64,000 nt of DNA. Origin: Neostapfia colusana (lineage: Eukaryota > Streptophyta > Magnoliopsida > Poales > Poaceae). Of this stretch, positions 23,732 through 35,334 are shown piece after piece; position 1 is the first letter of the stretch; each line of letters opens with the position of its first letter. The stretch lies in assembly GCA_030760725.1 (NCBI GenBank), contig JASWHV010000010.1:39127760-39191759 (forward strand), given 5' to 3'. The position numbers and the translations under genes are program-made. The notes below the pieces were generated by a model that saw only the letters and a program-made list of their open reading frames with translations, was not told the origin of the DNA and searched no databases.

Positions 23732-24674
23732 CATAAACCTCCAGGCGTCGAGGCATAGCACACTGGTTTATAGGTGTAGGTTGAGGGCAGCAAGGTGGAA
23801 ATCTGCTAACGGGCATAGAGAGATGCTCCGTGTAGGGAACCTCCTGTCCATTTCGGTGCGACCGGTTCGACGTTTGGGCTTTTGGGTGAAAGGTTGTCCC
23901 GTACGACATTGAGTGAGCGTGATGTGCAGCTCCACAGTGGGCGTACGTGACGTGCTCTTTGGGTTTCTATGCAGGTGTATATCGAGTCGATTCGCGGTCC
24001 CTCGCGGTGACGAGTACCGCTTGTTCACTGCGTCGTAACATAGATAATTTATGGAATGTTATACTTCAATATTGCTGTCATGATATAATTGTATTGCGAC
24101 ATGTGTGCCACCAAATATTGCTTACTAAATTTCAGATTCCTGAACTGTGAACTTGTTGCTAAAAGATGAATTAAGGATGAACTTGTAGGCGTGTCCATTT
24201 GCTGCAATGTTACTATCCTATGTTCATTGTACACCTCATGTAGAGTTTCATGCCCAGGTGAGTTGGTTAAGTTTTGTTGAGCCCACGTGCTCACGGTTGC
24301 TGCTTAAGTGTTTTTCAGCTGGGGAGCCACCCACGGACTTGGAGTACGAGTCTAGCGGCGAGGGTTACCCACTGTCGGGGACCACGGCTGAGTGGGAGCC
24401 GTACACGCCGCGCTGAGCTGAGACGTGCAGCTAGTGTGGGTTGCCCGAGGGCTGGGCAACCAACTTTTCCTAGATAGGCGGGCGTGAGTTGTATAGGGTA
24501 GACTTCCGCTGTGTAACATAAACAATAGTTTGTTACTGAAGTTTGTACCTGTTTGTACAGTTCAGTTTGTTTTCCCATGTAATATATTGTGTCCTTATGA
24601 CGTGTGTTGTCGGGTGTCGCATCGCGCGGCACCACCCTCTGCGATCCTGGATGAGCGGATCCCGGTCTGCCACA
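23732..24674 (+). repeat. TekA 5' LTR, last 943 bp
   Basis: It is near-identical to 34391-35334 and ends CTGCCACA. It contains the TGAGC/GCTCA hairpin with CCACGT loop (24278-24297) and the terminal exon-like block 24319-24416, open in phase 1 after TTTTTCAG and ending Y-T-P-R-stop. It has no promoter half. Confidence 0.88.
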
Positions 24675-26658
24675 GCCTGGTATCAGAGCTGCATTGGGGA
24701 TAGCACAGTACTTAAGGACTGTATTACGGGAAGAACTTAGGTTTACGGTGAGGATTCGGTAGCTGCCCATCTAAGGACTATATTAGCATAGTTACTTAAA
24801 GTGGCAAAGACTAACCTATGTGTTATAATTCTGAATTTTAATTATGTAACGACGCACCTACGCTCTGGTATGAATGGTAAGGAACGCCACCGAAAGCGGT
24901 TCAATTTCGGTTAGCTCCCCTGACGAGGAAAGTGGTTCAGGGATAGGTCTCACAGCTTGGTGTGAGACGTCAATATGAAACGCTTGGACTCTTCATGTTC
25001 CTGAGTTCATATGAAACGCTGATCCCTAGCGTACATTAGGCAAGTAAGTGGAGACCCCATCGCGTGGTCAGTAACGCGAGAGTGTGTTCGTCTAGAAGTA
25101 GCCCAGGGGGACATACGCAGCGCTTGCCATCGGCGTGCCCTGCAGGGCAGTAGGTGGTATCTGTTGGGTTGATAACATTCCCAACCGTGACGACCCGTTC
25201 ATGGCAAACCCGGGTTCCCCGTCGTGTGGTGTTGAAACACGATCACATACCTTGAGACGTGACTTAACTCAAGGACGGCCGTATGGCAATGATACGGGCG
25301 TTTGTATTTACTTTTCAATATGATCCTGCCAGAAATGAAAACAACTATTGAGTGCACCATTATTGTGTGGTCTTCTGCAGGTACTAACCACGTATGTATC
25401 CGTGTAGTAAACGTGTGCGAGAGACCGTTTAGTGCCACCCTTGAGACGTATATGCCGGTATAATCCGGTTAGGATTTTCTTTTTGTGAGGAACGTAGTAC
25501 CGATATATCATAGGCATATGCATGAAAAATAATGATAAAAAGAAATTAAAAATCACTAGGTTCAACATTTAGGACCCCGGTTGGGTAGCAAAATTGGAGG
25601 GTGATGAGTGTAGCTCCAAAAGACTGAAAAACAGAGTGCTCTGTTTTGGACAGCAAGTTGCTGAACTTCAACAGAGCATAACTCACAGGTATTTTAGCCC
25701 AGGGAGGTGTGGTATATAGTTCTGGAAAGGTATATAAGTACTCTACAACTTTGTCGTAGACTTCCAGAGCTGAAACACACCTTAAGATGGCTTAAATCCC
25801 AGAGAGATGTAAACTGTCCAGAACCAGGACAGAGTGAAACATTCTCTGGACTGTTCTGTTTTTCAAATATAACTCCCAGTAGAAAAATCTAAAATTTTCA
25901 TATGATACATCTTTATAAAGGATATAAGATGTGTTACATCTTTGCAATTCAAAGTTTCTGAAATTTCAGCACAGAATTCAGTGGGAATCAGAGCTGAAAA
26001 CAGCAACTTCCCCAGGGAGGTGCTGTTAAAATTCTTCCAGAAATTCTGCTGACTTTGAATCCCCATAACTTTTGAACCAGAGATGATATTAGGGCAAATA
26101 AGTACTCGTTGGAAAGATACTGAAGTTATCTTTAACTTTGGTATGCAGCTTGAGTAATGAAAATGCCCAGAACCAGATCAAAATCTTGGATATGTAGAAA
26201 CTGGTCATTCTGGCAGAGGAATGACAGTTGAACTCAATTGAGAAATTGTTGTACCCTAGAGGGGGTTTGAGTACTCCCAATAGGGTGGAACATACTCATG
26301 AGAGGTTATCTTAAACTAGTGAACGATTTGAGTATAGGTCTCACTCAAGTTTCTTTTACTAGAGACCATGTTTGTATCGTATTGAAGATAAAAGGGTGGT
26401 ATACGTGATGACAACGCGATAGTAACGTCTCGTAGTGACCAAACCTAGTTGTGGTGAGCTTCCAAAGAGGAGGTTCATAAAGTTGGATGTAACTAGCTTG
26501 TATTTGGTCTGGTAATGGTGTAGCTTGTGCAAAGTTATTACATTATCTACATACGAGATGTATCGCATGTTTTATTGTCATTGATGTTTTTACGCCTATT
26601 GTTATTGCACTGCATGCAATATGTTGCGGGACTGATGTTTATTGTCGTATGGTTGCAG
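24675..26658 (+). other. TekA primer site and long 5' leader
   Basis: The PBS TGGTATCAGAGCT is at 24678-24690, three bases after the LTR end. The following ~1.97 kb has no convincing ORF, repeat or domain. Its second half (about 25600-26250) is AT-rich. It may hold packaging or regulatory RNA, or it may be decayed remains of an extra ORF like that of TekC; I see no residue of one. Confidence 0.65.
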
Positions 26659-28300
26659 ATGGTTCGCACTAGGACCACGCACAAGGTGGGTGGCTCTAGC
26701 CAGCAGGGAGGCGATGACTCCCAGCCTACGACAGCACCCCGCAGCAGCAGCCACCACCGCCGCCTCCGCTTACTCTAGCGGATGTGATAGCGGCACTGGT
26801 GAGAAGTCGTGAGGAGCAGACCGACCTGCTCCGCACGATCGTGCAGAATACGTCCCAGGCGGGGGGGGGGGGGGGGGGGGTCAACAGAGGGCCTTGTGAG
26901 CCCCGTGAGGTGTCGTACTCGGACTTCATGAGTACGCACCCTCCAGTGTTCACAGAAGCTGAAGAACCACTGGAGGCCGACAACTGGCTGCGGACAATCG
27001 AGTCCAAGTTCGGGCTGCTCCAATGCACGGAGCGGCAAAATACTCTGTTCGCGGCGCAGCAGCTTCACGGTGCCGCTGGTGCGTGGTGGGCGAACTATGT
27101 CGCCTCACGTCCGGCTGGCCATACCATGGAGTGGGGTGAGTTCCAGGAGGCGTTCCGCGCCTATCATATCCCTCCCGGGATAATGAAGAGGAAGTTCCAA
27201 GAGTTCTTGGAGCTGAAGCAGGGCGGGAGGAGTGCCCATGACTACTCCTGTGCCTTCAACCATCTGGCCCAATATGCGTCAGACTACATCTCCACTGAAG
27301 AGAAGAAGCGGGAACATTTCTATCGGGGGTTACACCCCGAAATGAAGACACATCTCGTTCAGTGGAATCGCGGCACCTTCAATGACCTGGTCAATGCCGC
27401 GATCATGCAAGAGGACGCTCAGCGGGAGTTGGCAGCTGAGCAGCGGAAGCGCAGCGCTCCACCCAGCGGTGGGAGTGGTGCTCCCCAGAAGTACCGGATG
27501 GTGTATCGGACGCCATCCGGGCAGCAGTGGCATCCACTGGCGTGACCTCAGCGGTTCGGGGGAAGTTCGTTTCAGTCACCTCCGTTCCGACCGCCGATGC
27601 CACCACCAAGACAGCAGCAGCAGCAGATGGTACCCCGGGCGTTCCCACCGCCACAACGCGCCCCGGGTTTCCGTCCACCGATCATCGGGGGACCGCCCCG
27701 TTTCACTTGCTTCACGTGTGGCCAGGCGGGCCACTTCGCGAAGGACTGTCCCCAGGGGCAGCAGAGCAGCGGGCAAGCCCAGATCCAAGGCGGTGCTCGA
27801 GGCCGACCTCCGGTTAAGAAGGTTGGTCAGCGGACTGGTGGCGTCCACAACCTCGACAATGAGGACGCCCCAGAGGGAGACAACGTGCTGGCGGGTACGT
27901 TTACTCTCAACAACCAAGCCATCATATACTGTTTGATTCTGGTGCAACCCACAGCTTTATAAGTGCATCCTATGTGGCTAAGCATCAAATGAAAGTCTTC
28001 CCAACCGACTGCACCTATATGATCTGCTCACCGGGAGGGAAGATCTCAGCAAATGTGATGATCCCAAAAGCACCTCTGTGCTTAATTGGAAAAATATATC
28101 CCACCACTTTGATAATCCTTACGGGACAAAAGATTGATGCAATCTTAGGGATGTCATGGCTACAATACCATGGCGCTGTCCTAGAGACTCGGGCATGGAC
28201 GGTTCATTTAAACCCTCCATTCCACCGTCCGCATTCCATAGTGTTAGACACTCCAGTCCGGGAAATTTCAGCAATTAATAGTGCTGAAGCTCTCAAGTAA
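26659..28300 (+). pseudogene. gag: TekA gag and protease, decayed
   Basis: ATG 26659 opens M-V-R-T-R-T-T-H-K-V-G-G. A frameshift near 26725-26745 moves the frame before the Pro/Gln-rich stretch. The capsid region follows (about 26920-27400, with F-R-A-Y-H-I-P-P-G), after a run of 20 G that encodes polyglycine. TGA at 27543-27545 interrupts it, then a CCHC knuckle C-F-T-C-G-Q-A-G-H-F-A-K-D-C is near 27706-27750. A second frameshift at about 27926-27931 precedes the protease motif F-D-S-G-A-T-H-S-F-I-S (27932 on). TAA at 28298-28300 separates it from RT. Confidence 0.9.
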
Positions 28301-31189
28301 GAGGACATCCCCGTAGTCCTGGAGTACCCTGACGTGTTTCCGGATGATCTTCCGGGCATGCCACCTGAGCGGGATGTCGAGTTCAAGATTGAACTTGCAC
28401 CCGGGACTACGCCCATATCACGGAGACCATACAAGATGGCTCCAAACGAGCTGGCTGAATTAAAAGAACAGCTCAATGATCTGTTGAGCAAAGGTTTCAT
28501 TAGGCCGAGTTCCTCGCCTTGGGGATGCTCGGCGCTATTTGTGAAGAAGAAGGATGAAACCTTGAGGCTGTGTGTGGACTACCGGCCGCTCAACGCCGTC
28601 ACCATCAAGAATAAGTACCCACTGCCCCGCATCGACATATTGTTTGATCAACTTGTGGGTGCAAGTGTGTTCTTCAAGATGGACCTTCGCTCTGGATATC
28701 ATCAGATCAAGATCCGGGCGGAGGATATCCCGAAGACGGCCTTCTCGACGAGATATGGATTATATGAATATATCGTCATGTCTTTTGGTCTCACAAATGC
28801 TCCAGCACATTTCATGTATCTCATGAACTCGGTGTTCATGCCGGAGCTGGACAAGTTCGTGGTAGTGTTCATCGACGATATCTTGGTTTACTCCAAGCCA
28901 GAAGCCGAACATGCCGAACACTTGAGGATCGTTCTTCAACGATTGCGAGACCACAAGCTCTACACCAAGTTCAGTAAATGCGAGTTTTAGATTAGCCAAG
29001 TGCCATTCTTGGGACATATCATCTCCGCGGAAGGCATTGCGGTTGACCCAAGCAAAATAGAGCAAGTGCTGAAATGGAAAGCTCCCACTTCAGTCCATGA
29101 AGTCAGAAGCTTCCTCGGGTTAGTGGGATATTATCGGAGATTCATTCCAAGCTTCTCCAAGCTCACTAAACCGATGACAGAATTACTGAAGAAGGGAACG
29201 AAATATGTTTGGAACACGGCGTGTGAAGGAGCGTTCCGAGCATTGGTGAAGCATCTCACCACAGCCCTGGTCTTAGCTCAGCCGGATACAACAAAGCCAT
29301 TCGACGTGTATTGTGACGCGTCCGGTATTGGGCTCGGCTGCGTGTTGATGCAGGAAGGACGTGTGGTCGCATATGGTTCACGCCAACTTCAGAACCATGA
29401 GCAGCATTATCCCACTCATGATCTTGAGCTTGCTGCAGTGGTTTTGGCACTGAAAATGTGGAGGCACTATCTCCTGGGGAATCTGGTGCACCTCTACACC
29501 AACCACAAGAGCTTGAAATACATTTTCACCCAGAAGGAGCTGAATATGAGGCAAAGGAGGTGGTTAGAACTGATCAAAGATTATGAAATTGAGATTCATT
29601 ACCACCCCAGCAAGGCAAATGTGGTTGCCGATGCGCTGAGTCGGAAATCACATGTCCATCACCTCATAATTACACCGGTGGAGGAGGAAGAGCCAAGTTT
29701 ATACTTGGTTCCTTATGGATCGCCTTACAACCTTGCCCTCATCCCTACCATTAGGGAGGACATCATTGAAGCTCAGAAGATGGATAAAGTCATGGCACAT
29801 CTCCGGAGACGGATAGACAATGGAGAGATCAAGTGTTTCCGGAAAGATGATGGGGGGACGCTATGGTTCAATGACCGCATAGTCGTACCCCGGGATATGG
29901 AGTTGAGGAAAAAGATCCTCGATGAAGCACACTTGTTTAAATACTCCATTCATCCGGGCAGCAACAAGATGTACCAAGATTTGAAAAAGAAATTTTGGGG
30001 GACACGGATGAAGCGGGAAGTAGCGAAGTACGTATCCGAGTGCGATACGTGCCGACGAGTGAAAGCTGATCATATGAGGAAATCAGGGCTTTTGCAACCC
30101 CTGAAGATCCCGGCATGGAAATGGGAAGATGTGAACATGGATTTTATTGTGGGATTACCCCTAACATCCAACAAGCATGATTCCATATGGGTAATCGTTG
30201 ATCGGTTAACCAAGATGGCTCACTTCATCCCGGTGAATACACGTTACAATGCCGGCAAATATTCGGAGCTGTACATAGCAAAGATTTTGTGCTTATACAG
30301 GGTACCCAAGACCATCGTCTCGGATCAAGGTACATTATTTGTATCTCTCTTTTGGGAGCAGCTACATGCTGCATTGGGTGCCAAGCTGATTAGGAGTTCC
30401 GCCTACCACCCTCAGACAGATGGCCAAACAGAGAGGGTGAACCAAGTATTAGAAGACATGTTGAGAGCATGTGCCATCCACCACGGCAGGAAATGGGATA
30501 ATCACCTGCCATTGGAGGAATTATCGTACAACAACGGCTATCAGGCGACTATCAAGATGGCACCCTACGAAGCTCTCTACGGTCGCAAATTCCACACCCC
30601 ATTAAACTGGTGCGAGTCTGGTGAAAGGGTCACATTCGGGGTTGATGTGGTGAACGACGCCGAAGAGCGCGTTCGGACGATCCAAGCTAATTTGAAGGCC
30701 GCTCAATCCCGGCCAAAGAGCTAAGCTGATAAGAGGCGTAGACCGTTGCCATTTTACGTCGGTGAACACGTGTACCTCCGCGTGTCTCTGATGAAGGGCG
30801 TGCACCAGTTCAGTATGAAGGGGAAGCTCGCTCCCCGTTTCATTGGACCCTATGCTATCACCGAGAAGTGTGGACCAGCGGCGTATAGACTGGTGCTACC
30901 GGCATCCCTTGCTGGTATCCATGACGTTTTCCATGTTTCGCAACTGCGAAAATGTTTAAAGCATACAGCTGCTGTTCCTACTGAAGACATCGGCGAGCTG
31001 AAACCAGATTTGACATATGATGAGTATCCGGTGGAAATTCTTGATGAGAAAGCCCGAACCACGCGTAGCAGAACGTTGTGGTTCTACAAGATACTCTGGA
31101 GAAACCACACCGCCGAAGAAGCGACGTGGGAGAGCGAGGAATTCCTTCGCACAAATTACCCGGATTTCATGGCGTATCAACACGGGTAA
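28301..31189 (+). pseudogene. pol: TekA pol: RT, RNase H, integrase, chromodomain; lightly decayed
   Basis: One frame with two internal stops: TAG 28988-28990 (in W of E-F-W-I) and TAA 30722-30724 (in S-Y-A-D). The RT F-I-D-D box is near 28869-28880. RNase H has Y-C-D-A-S, but its T-D-H-K-S-L motif reads T-N-H-K-S-L (near 29497-29515), an Asp-to-Asn change at a conserved acidic site. The integrase H..H..C..C and the D, D (S-D-Q-G-T), E triad are present. The chromodomain (about 31009-31165) has L-W-F-Y-K-I-L-W, a different beta-strand from the V-Q-W type of TekB and TekC. Confidence 0.92.
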
Positions 31190-31220
31190 GTCCCTGCTAC
31201 ATCGCTATCTTTCCTTTTAT

Positions 31221-31255
31221 AATCTCGGGACGAGATTCTTTTAAGGGGGGAGGGA
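31221..31255 (+). promoter_or_regulatory. Pre-PPT hairpin and polypurine tract, TekA
   Basis: AATCTCG (31221-31227), loop GGA, CGAGATT (31231-31237), then TTTTAAGGGGGGAGGGA. The LTR start at 31256 reads TCTAAAAG, where the expected TG is TC. Confidence 0.72.
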
Positions 31256-34200
31256 TCTAAAAGCCCAAGAAAAGGGACTTGCAAAAACTTTTCATCACCT
31301 CACAACACCACAGTTTTGGGGTGAATGTTTTGTGAAGAATTGGGAAGAGCAAGTAACCTCCATCAAAAGGGTAGGGGTTCAAACTTTCTACACATGTGAT
31401 AACACATGAGAGGTTGTTCTAAAACCAACTTAGAGCCATTCACATGTGTGGACCCTATTTGGATTGAGACCACTGAGTTGAAGTACTCAAGTGCAATGGG
31501 AGAGTCTGAAAATCAGAATTTGAACTAATGTCCAACTCAAAAAAATTCAAATGAGGGGAGGACATAATGGTAATTCAAAACTGTTGTATTCAAACTCTTG
31601 GTTGCAGCAGCTAACACACGAATCCAAGTGCATCATTGGATTCCTTATGTCCAAATTAGTGGGTAGGCAAAGTTTCAATAATTTTTAAAAAGGTTTGCTA
31701 CCCATTTTTCCAAAAAGGATCCAAATGTGCAAAGAATTCAAATATACATTTGAATTTGGGGGAAATTTGTCCAACCATACAAATGTGGCTCAGCTGGAAA
31801 CTCCAAACATTTGAATTCATCACTTGCCAAATTTTTGGAGGTCTTTTGAGGGATGGGGAAGCACTGACAAGTGGGTCCCACATGTCATTGGGTGGAATAG
31901 ACTTAACCCCCAAGTTTCCCTCTGTTTCTCAGTCAACCGATGGCAGTCGCTCGAACAGCCAGCTGCTGCGCCCGCGCCATCGCCCGGGCAGCCACCTCCT
32001 GGTTCCCTCTCTTACGCTGGTGACCGGGCAGCAACTCGCCCTCCTCTACCTGACCCCCCTCCCCACGCAACCGAGCCGTACGCGTTGCTTCTCTGCAAAA
32101 CAGCACCGCACCGGCTCTGCTTCGCTCACCGGCGCCGCTCCTCCGATTCCCCCAGCACGCCGGTGCCTGCTCGGCCTTTGCCCGAGGCCCCAACACAAAA
32201 AAAGAGGCACCAGTGCGTGCTCTAGCTAACCACCCCGCCACCTCGCGGCGTTAGCGCTTTGTTCAGCCACAAATCGACGATCGCAGCTGAGGACCAAGGC
32301 CACCCGGCGGAAAACCGGGGTTGCTCTCCGTGGACAGCACACCACGGCCATTTTCACCGCCTGACTTCTACACGAAAAAGGTGCGCCTTCACCTCCAGAT
32401 CGTGTATCTGTGACCCTCATAGCAATTGATAGACCGAGCACAGAGAATTCCTAAGATTTCCGAAAGCTAGTGCATACGGGTAGGGGTCGGTATACCCCAA
32501 AATTCTAGCTGCACCGTCCAAACCCAGCTCGGGTGAGCTTGCACACACCTTCCTCACTTCCTAGCGGCCCTCCTAGACCAAGAATCAAGGGATATGGTCC
32601 AGAAATGACCGGGTTCTTGTTGTTTTTCGGGCCGCCATGGAATAATAGCTCGGGTCACCGTGGAGCTCTATGTTGCCGACCTTTTCACGGGGTTTGGCGG
32701 CCATTTTCAACACCCTCGAGCTCCCGCGGTGCTCTCCGATCGTTTTGATGCGTTGTAGAGCATTCCCGACCACGCCGGAACCCTAACAGCCGCTGTCACC
32801 GTCGGGCGCCCTGTTCCGGTTAGCTACGGCCGCCGGCGAACCCCGAGCCGAGTTCAGCGTCATGAGTTAGATTGGGGCGGCGAGTCTGGGGTCGGGGGAT
32901 GGACGGGAAAGTGGTTCCGGTGACGCTCGCCAGAGGGCACCACCGCGGGCCCCTGTTTGGCGCGAGGAAGGAGAAGACCTGCCGGGTGGGACCCACTGGC
33001 AGGCATTTGAACATTTTGGAATTTTCAGTTTTCAGTTTAAACTTTGGAGGGACACAACTTGGGGTGGGCGAGTCCAAAAATTGTGAAACTAATTTTGTTG
33101 GACTCCCCTAATAGAGTACAATCCAAATATGAAACCCAATTTGTATGAAACCCATTATTTAATTCTGGAAAATTCATTAAAGCTTTTCAGCAAAAGAATT
33201 TTAGAGGGGGTTTGGTTCTTCCAAAAATCCTCAAATTTTGCAAGAATATTCTTTAGGATGTTAGTGAAGCCCTGTAAAAGTTTCAGACCATTTGGATTTG
33301 ATATGATAAAGGCAATTCAGATTTGAAGGTGCTGTGGTGAATTGAATACAGAAACCTTTTTAGAGAATTTCCAAAACATGGAAATTCAGTTCTGGACAAA
33401 CCTTAGCTCCAAAAATGCTAGAAAAATTCATGCAAACTCTATGAGCTACAATGGAAATTGTAGTTCGCTAAGTTGGGCATGAACAGGGGTTTTACCTCAG
33501 AATTAATTCTTCTTTGCTTATTTTCTAAGAGAATTATTCTGAACAAACCACTCAATGAAAAGTGATAATTTTTTGTCCAGGGGGTTTTCTTGTGACAAGG
33601 AACTCACAAAAAAATTCTCAGGTCCATTGGGGGCTCTGGATCACCCATGTTCTGTTTAACCACTTGAGGTGATCAATATAGAAGAGGGGGAAAACCACTT
33701 AGCACTTAATCATGTGCTTAGGTCCAAACCCAAACCACTAGCCCCAGTTTCATTTTAAATTCTTGAACAGAGTTCCAGTTGTTAAAAACTTGTTGTTTGA
33801 ACTAATAGCAGAAGCATTACAACAAACTTATGTGCATATCCATTAACATGTAGTATTTCACTAACGTGTAGTCGCTGAAGGCGAGGAAGCTCCGGAGGTA
33901 CTCGACTTCCTACTTCCGGAAGAAGAACTAACTCCTGACCAGCAGCAACAAGGCAAGCCCCGGTTTGCATTAACCTTTTTATAAGTTTTACTTTGTTTAC
34001 ATGTGTCATATGAGGTATGAATGTGTGTTAGGTATAGGATGGATGGAACCCCACTTGCATAACCAAAAGTTTCCTATAAGAGTGAGGGTAGTGTCTAAGG
34101 CCTCGGGTAGACAGGTTTATGCTTAATCATTCATAGGACTTCGGTACAAGTCGAGTAGTTGGAATCTACTCGCGAGTTAGGTTTGGGACACATGGGTTTG

Positions 34201-35334
34201 GTTCGAGTGATGTGAGATCACTTTAATAATGAAAATGAGACTAGGCAGGGGCTAGGGTGCAGCAAGAGGAAGTCTTGTGTGCGCAGCTCTGTCTGTGCGA
34301 TTGAGGACCGATCCCTGTGCGGCCCTGCTGAACAAGTATTGAACGTACCGAAGGCATATCGGATATATGGGCCCCGATAAACCGATGTAGCATAAACCTC
34401 CAAGCGTCGAGGCATAGCACACCGATTTATAGGTGTAGGTTGAGGGCAGCAAGGTGGAAATCTGCTAATGGGCATAGAGAGATGCTCCGTGTAGGGAACC
34501 TCTTGTCCGTTTCGGTGCGACCGGTTCGACGTTTGGGCTGTTGGGTGAAAGGTTGTCCCGTACGACATCGAGTGAGCATGCTGTGCAGCTCCACGGGTGG
34601 GCGTACGTGACGTGCTCTTTGGGTTTCCCTGCAGGTGTATATTGAGTCGATTCGCCGTCTCTCGCAGTGACGAGTACCGCTTGTTCACTGCGTCGTAACG
34701 TAGATAATTTATGGAATGTTATACTTCAATATTGCTGTCATGATATAATTGTATTGCGACATGTGTGCCACCAAATATTGCTTACTAAATTTCAGATTCC
34801 CGAACTATGAACTTGTTGCTAAAAGATGAATTAAGGATGAACTTGTAGGCGTGTCCATTTGCTGCAATGTTACTATCCTATGTTCATTGTACACCTCATG
34901 TAGAGTTTCATGCCTAGGTGAGTCAGTTAAGTCTTGTTGAGCCCACGTGCTCACGGTTGCTGCTTAAGTGTTTTTCAGGTGAGGAGCCACCCATGGACTC
35001 GGAGTATGAGTCCACCGGCGAGGGTTACCCTCCGTCGGGGACCACGGCTAAGTGGGAGACATACACGCCGCGCTGATCTGAGACGTGCAGCTAGTGTGGG
35101 TTACCCGAGGGCTGGGCAACCGACTTTTGCTAGATAGGCGGGCGTGAGTTGTGTTGAGTAGACTTCCGCTGTGTAACATAAACAATAGTTTGTAACTGAA
35201 GTTTGTACTTGTTTGTACAGTTCAGTTTGTTTTCCCATGTAATATATTGTGTCCTTATGACGTGTGCTGTCGGGTGTCGCATCGCGCGGCACCACCCTTT
35301 GCGATCCTGGATGAGCGGATCCCGGTCCGCCACA
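31256..35334 (+). repeat. TekA 3' LTR (4.1 kb)
   Basis: It runs from TCTAAAAGCCC (decayed TG start) to GTCCGCCACA. Blocks in order: AT-rich head to about 31900, GC-rich leader-like region 31930-32900, AT-rich intron-like stretch, exon-like block 33872-33952, GAGTAG/CTACTC hairpin 34152-34176, TGAGC/GCTCA hairpin 34938-34957, terminal exon-like block 34979-35076 and LTR end. No clear TATA box was found. Confidence 0.9.
33872..35076 (+). other. LTR-embedded spliced acidic ORF, TekA 3' LTR copy (open)
   Basis: The exon at 33872-33952 (81 nt) lies between GTGTAG and the donor CAAG|GCAAGC. The terminal exon at 34979-35076 follows TTTTTCAG and ends TGA. Both are open in phase 1 (V-A-E-G-E-E-A-P-E-V-L-D-F in the first; Y-T-P-R-stop at the end of the second). 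The intron is about 1.03 kb. The terminal exon differs from the 5' LTR copy (24319-24416) by several substitutions but no indel or stop. Confidence 0.5.

Larger units (their letters stand above)
23732..35334 (+). mobile_element. TekA: Ty3/gypsy chromovirus (Tekay/Del type) with truncated 5' LTR
   Basis: It consists of the last 943 bp of the 5' LTR (23732-24674), a primer site, an unusually long ~2 kb leader, gag-pol with chromodomain (26659-31189), hairpin and PPT (31221-31255), and a 4079-bp 3' LTR (31256-35334). The retained 5' LTR piece matches 34391-35334 closely and without large gaps. At its right end it enters Tat RNase H sequence, so it inserted into that element. The left flank was rearranged, so no target duplication is visible. 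Confidence 0.9.

Noticed and set aside
26659..26700. TekA Gag N-terminus M-V-R-T-R-T-T-H-K-V-G-G as another H3-like tail
   Set aside because: Only M1, R3, T4 and T7 match H3 in an ungapped alignment and the ARKS core is absent; a basic N-terminus is common in Gag proteins.
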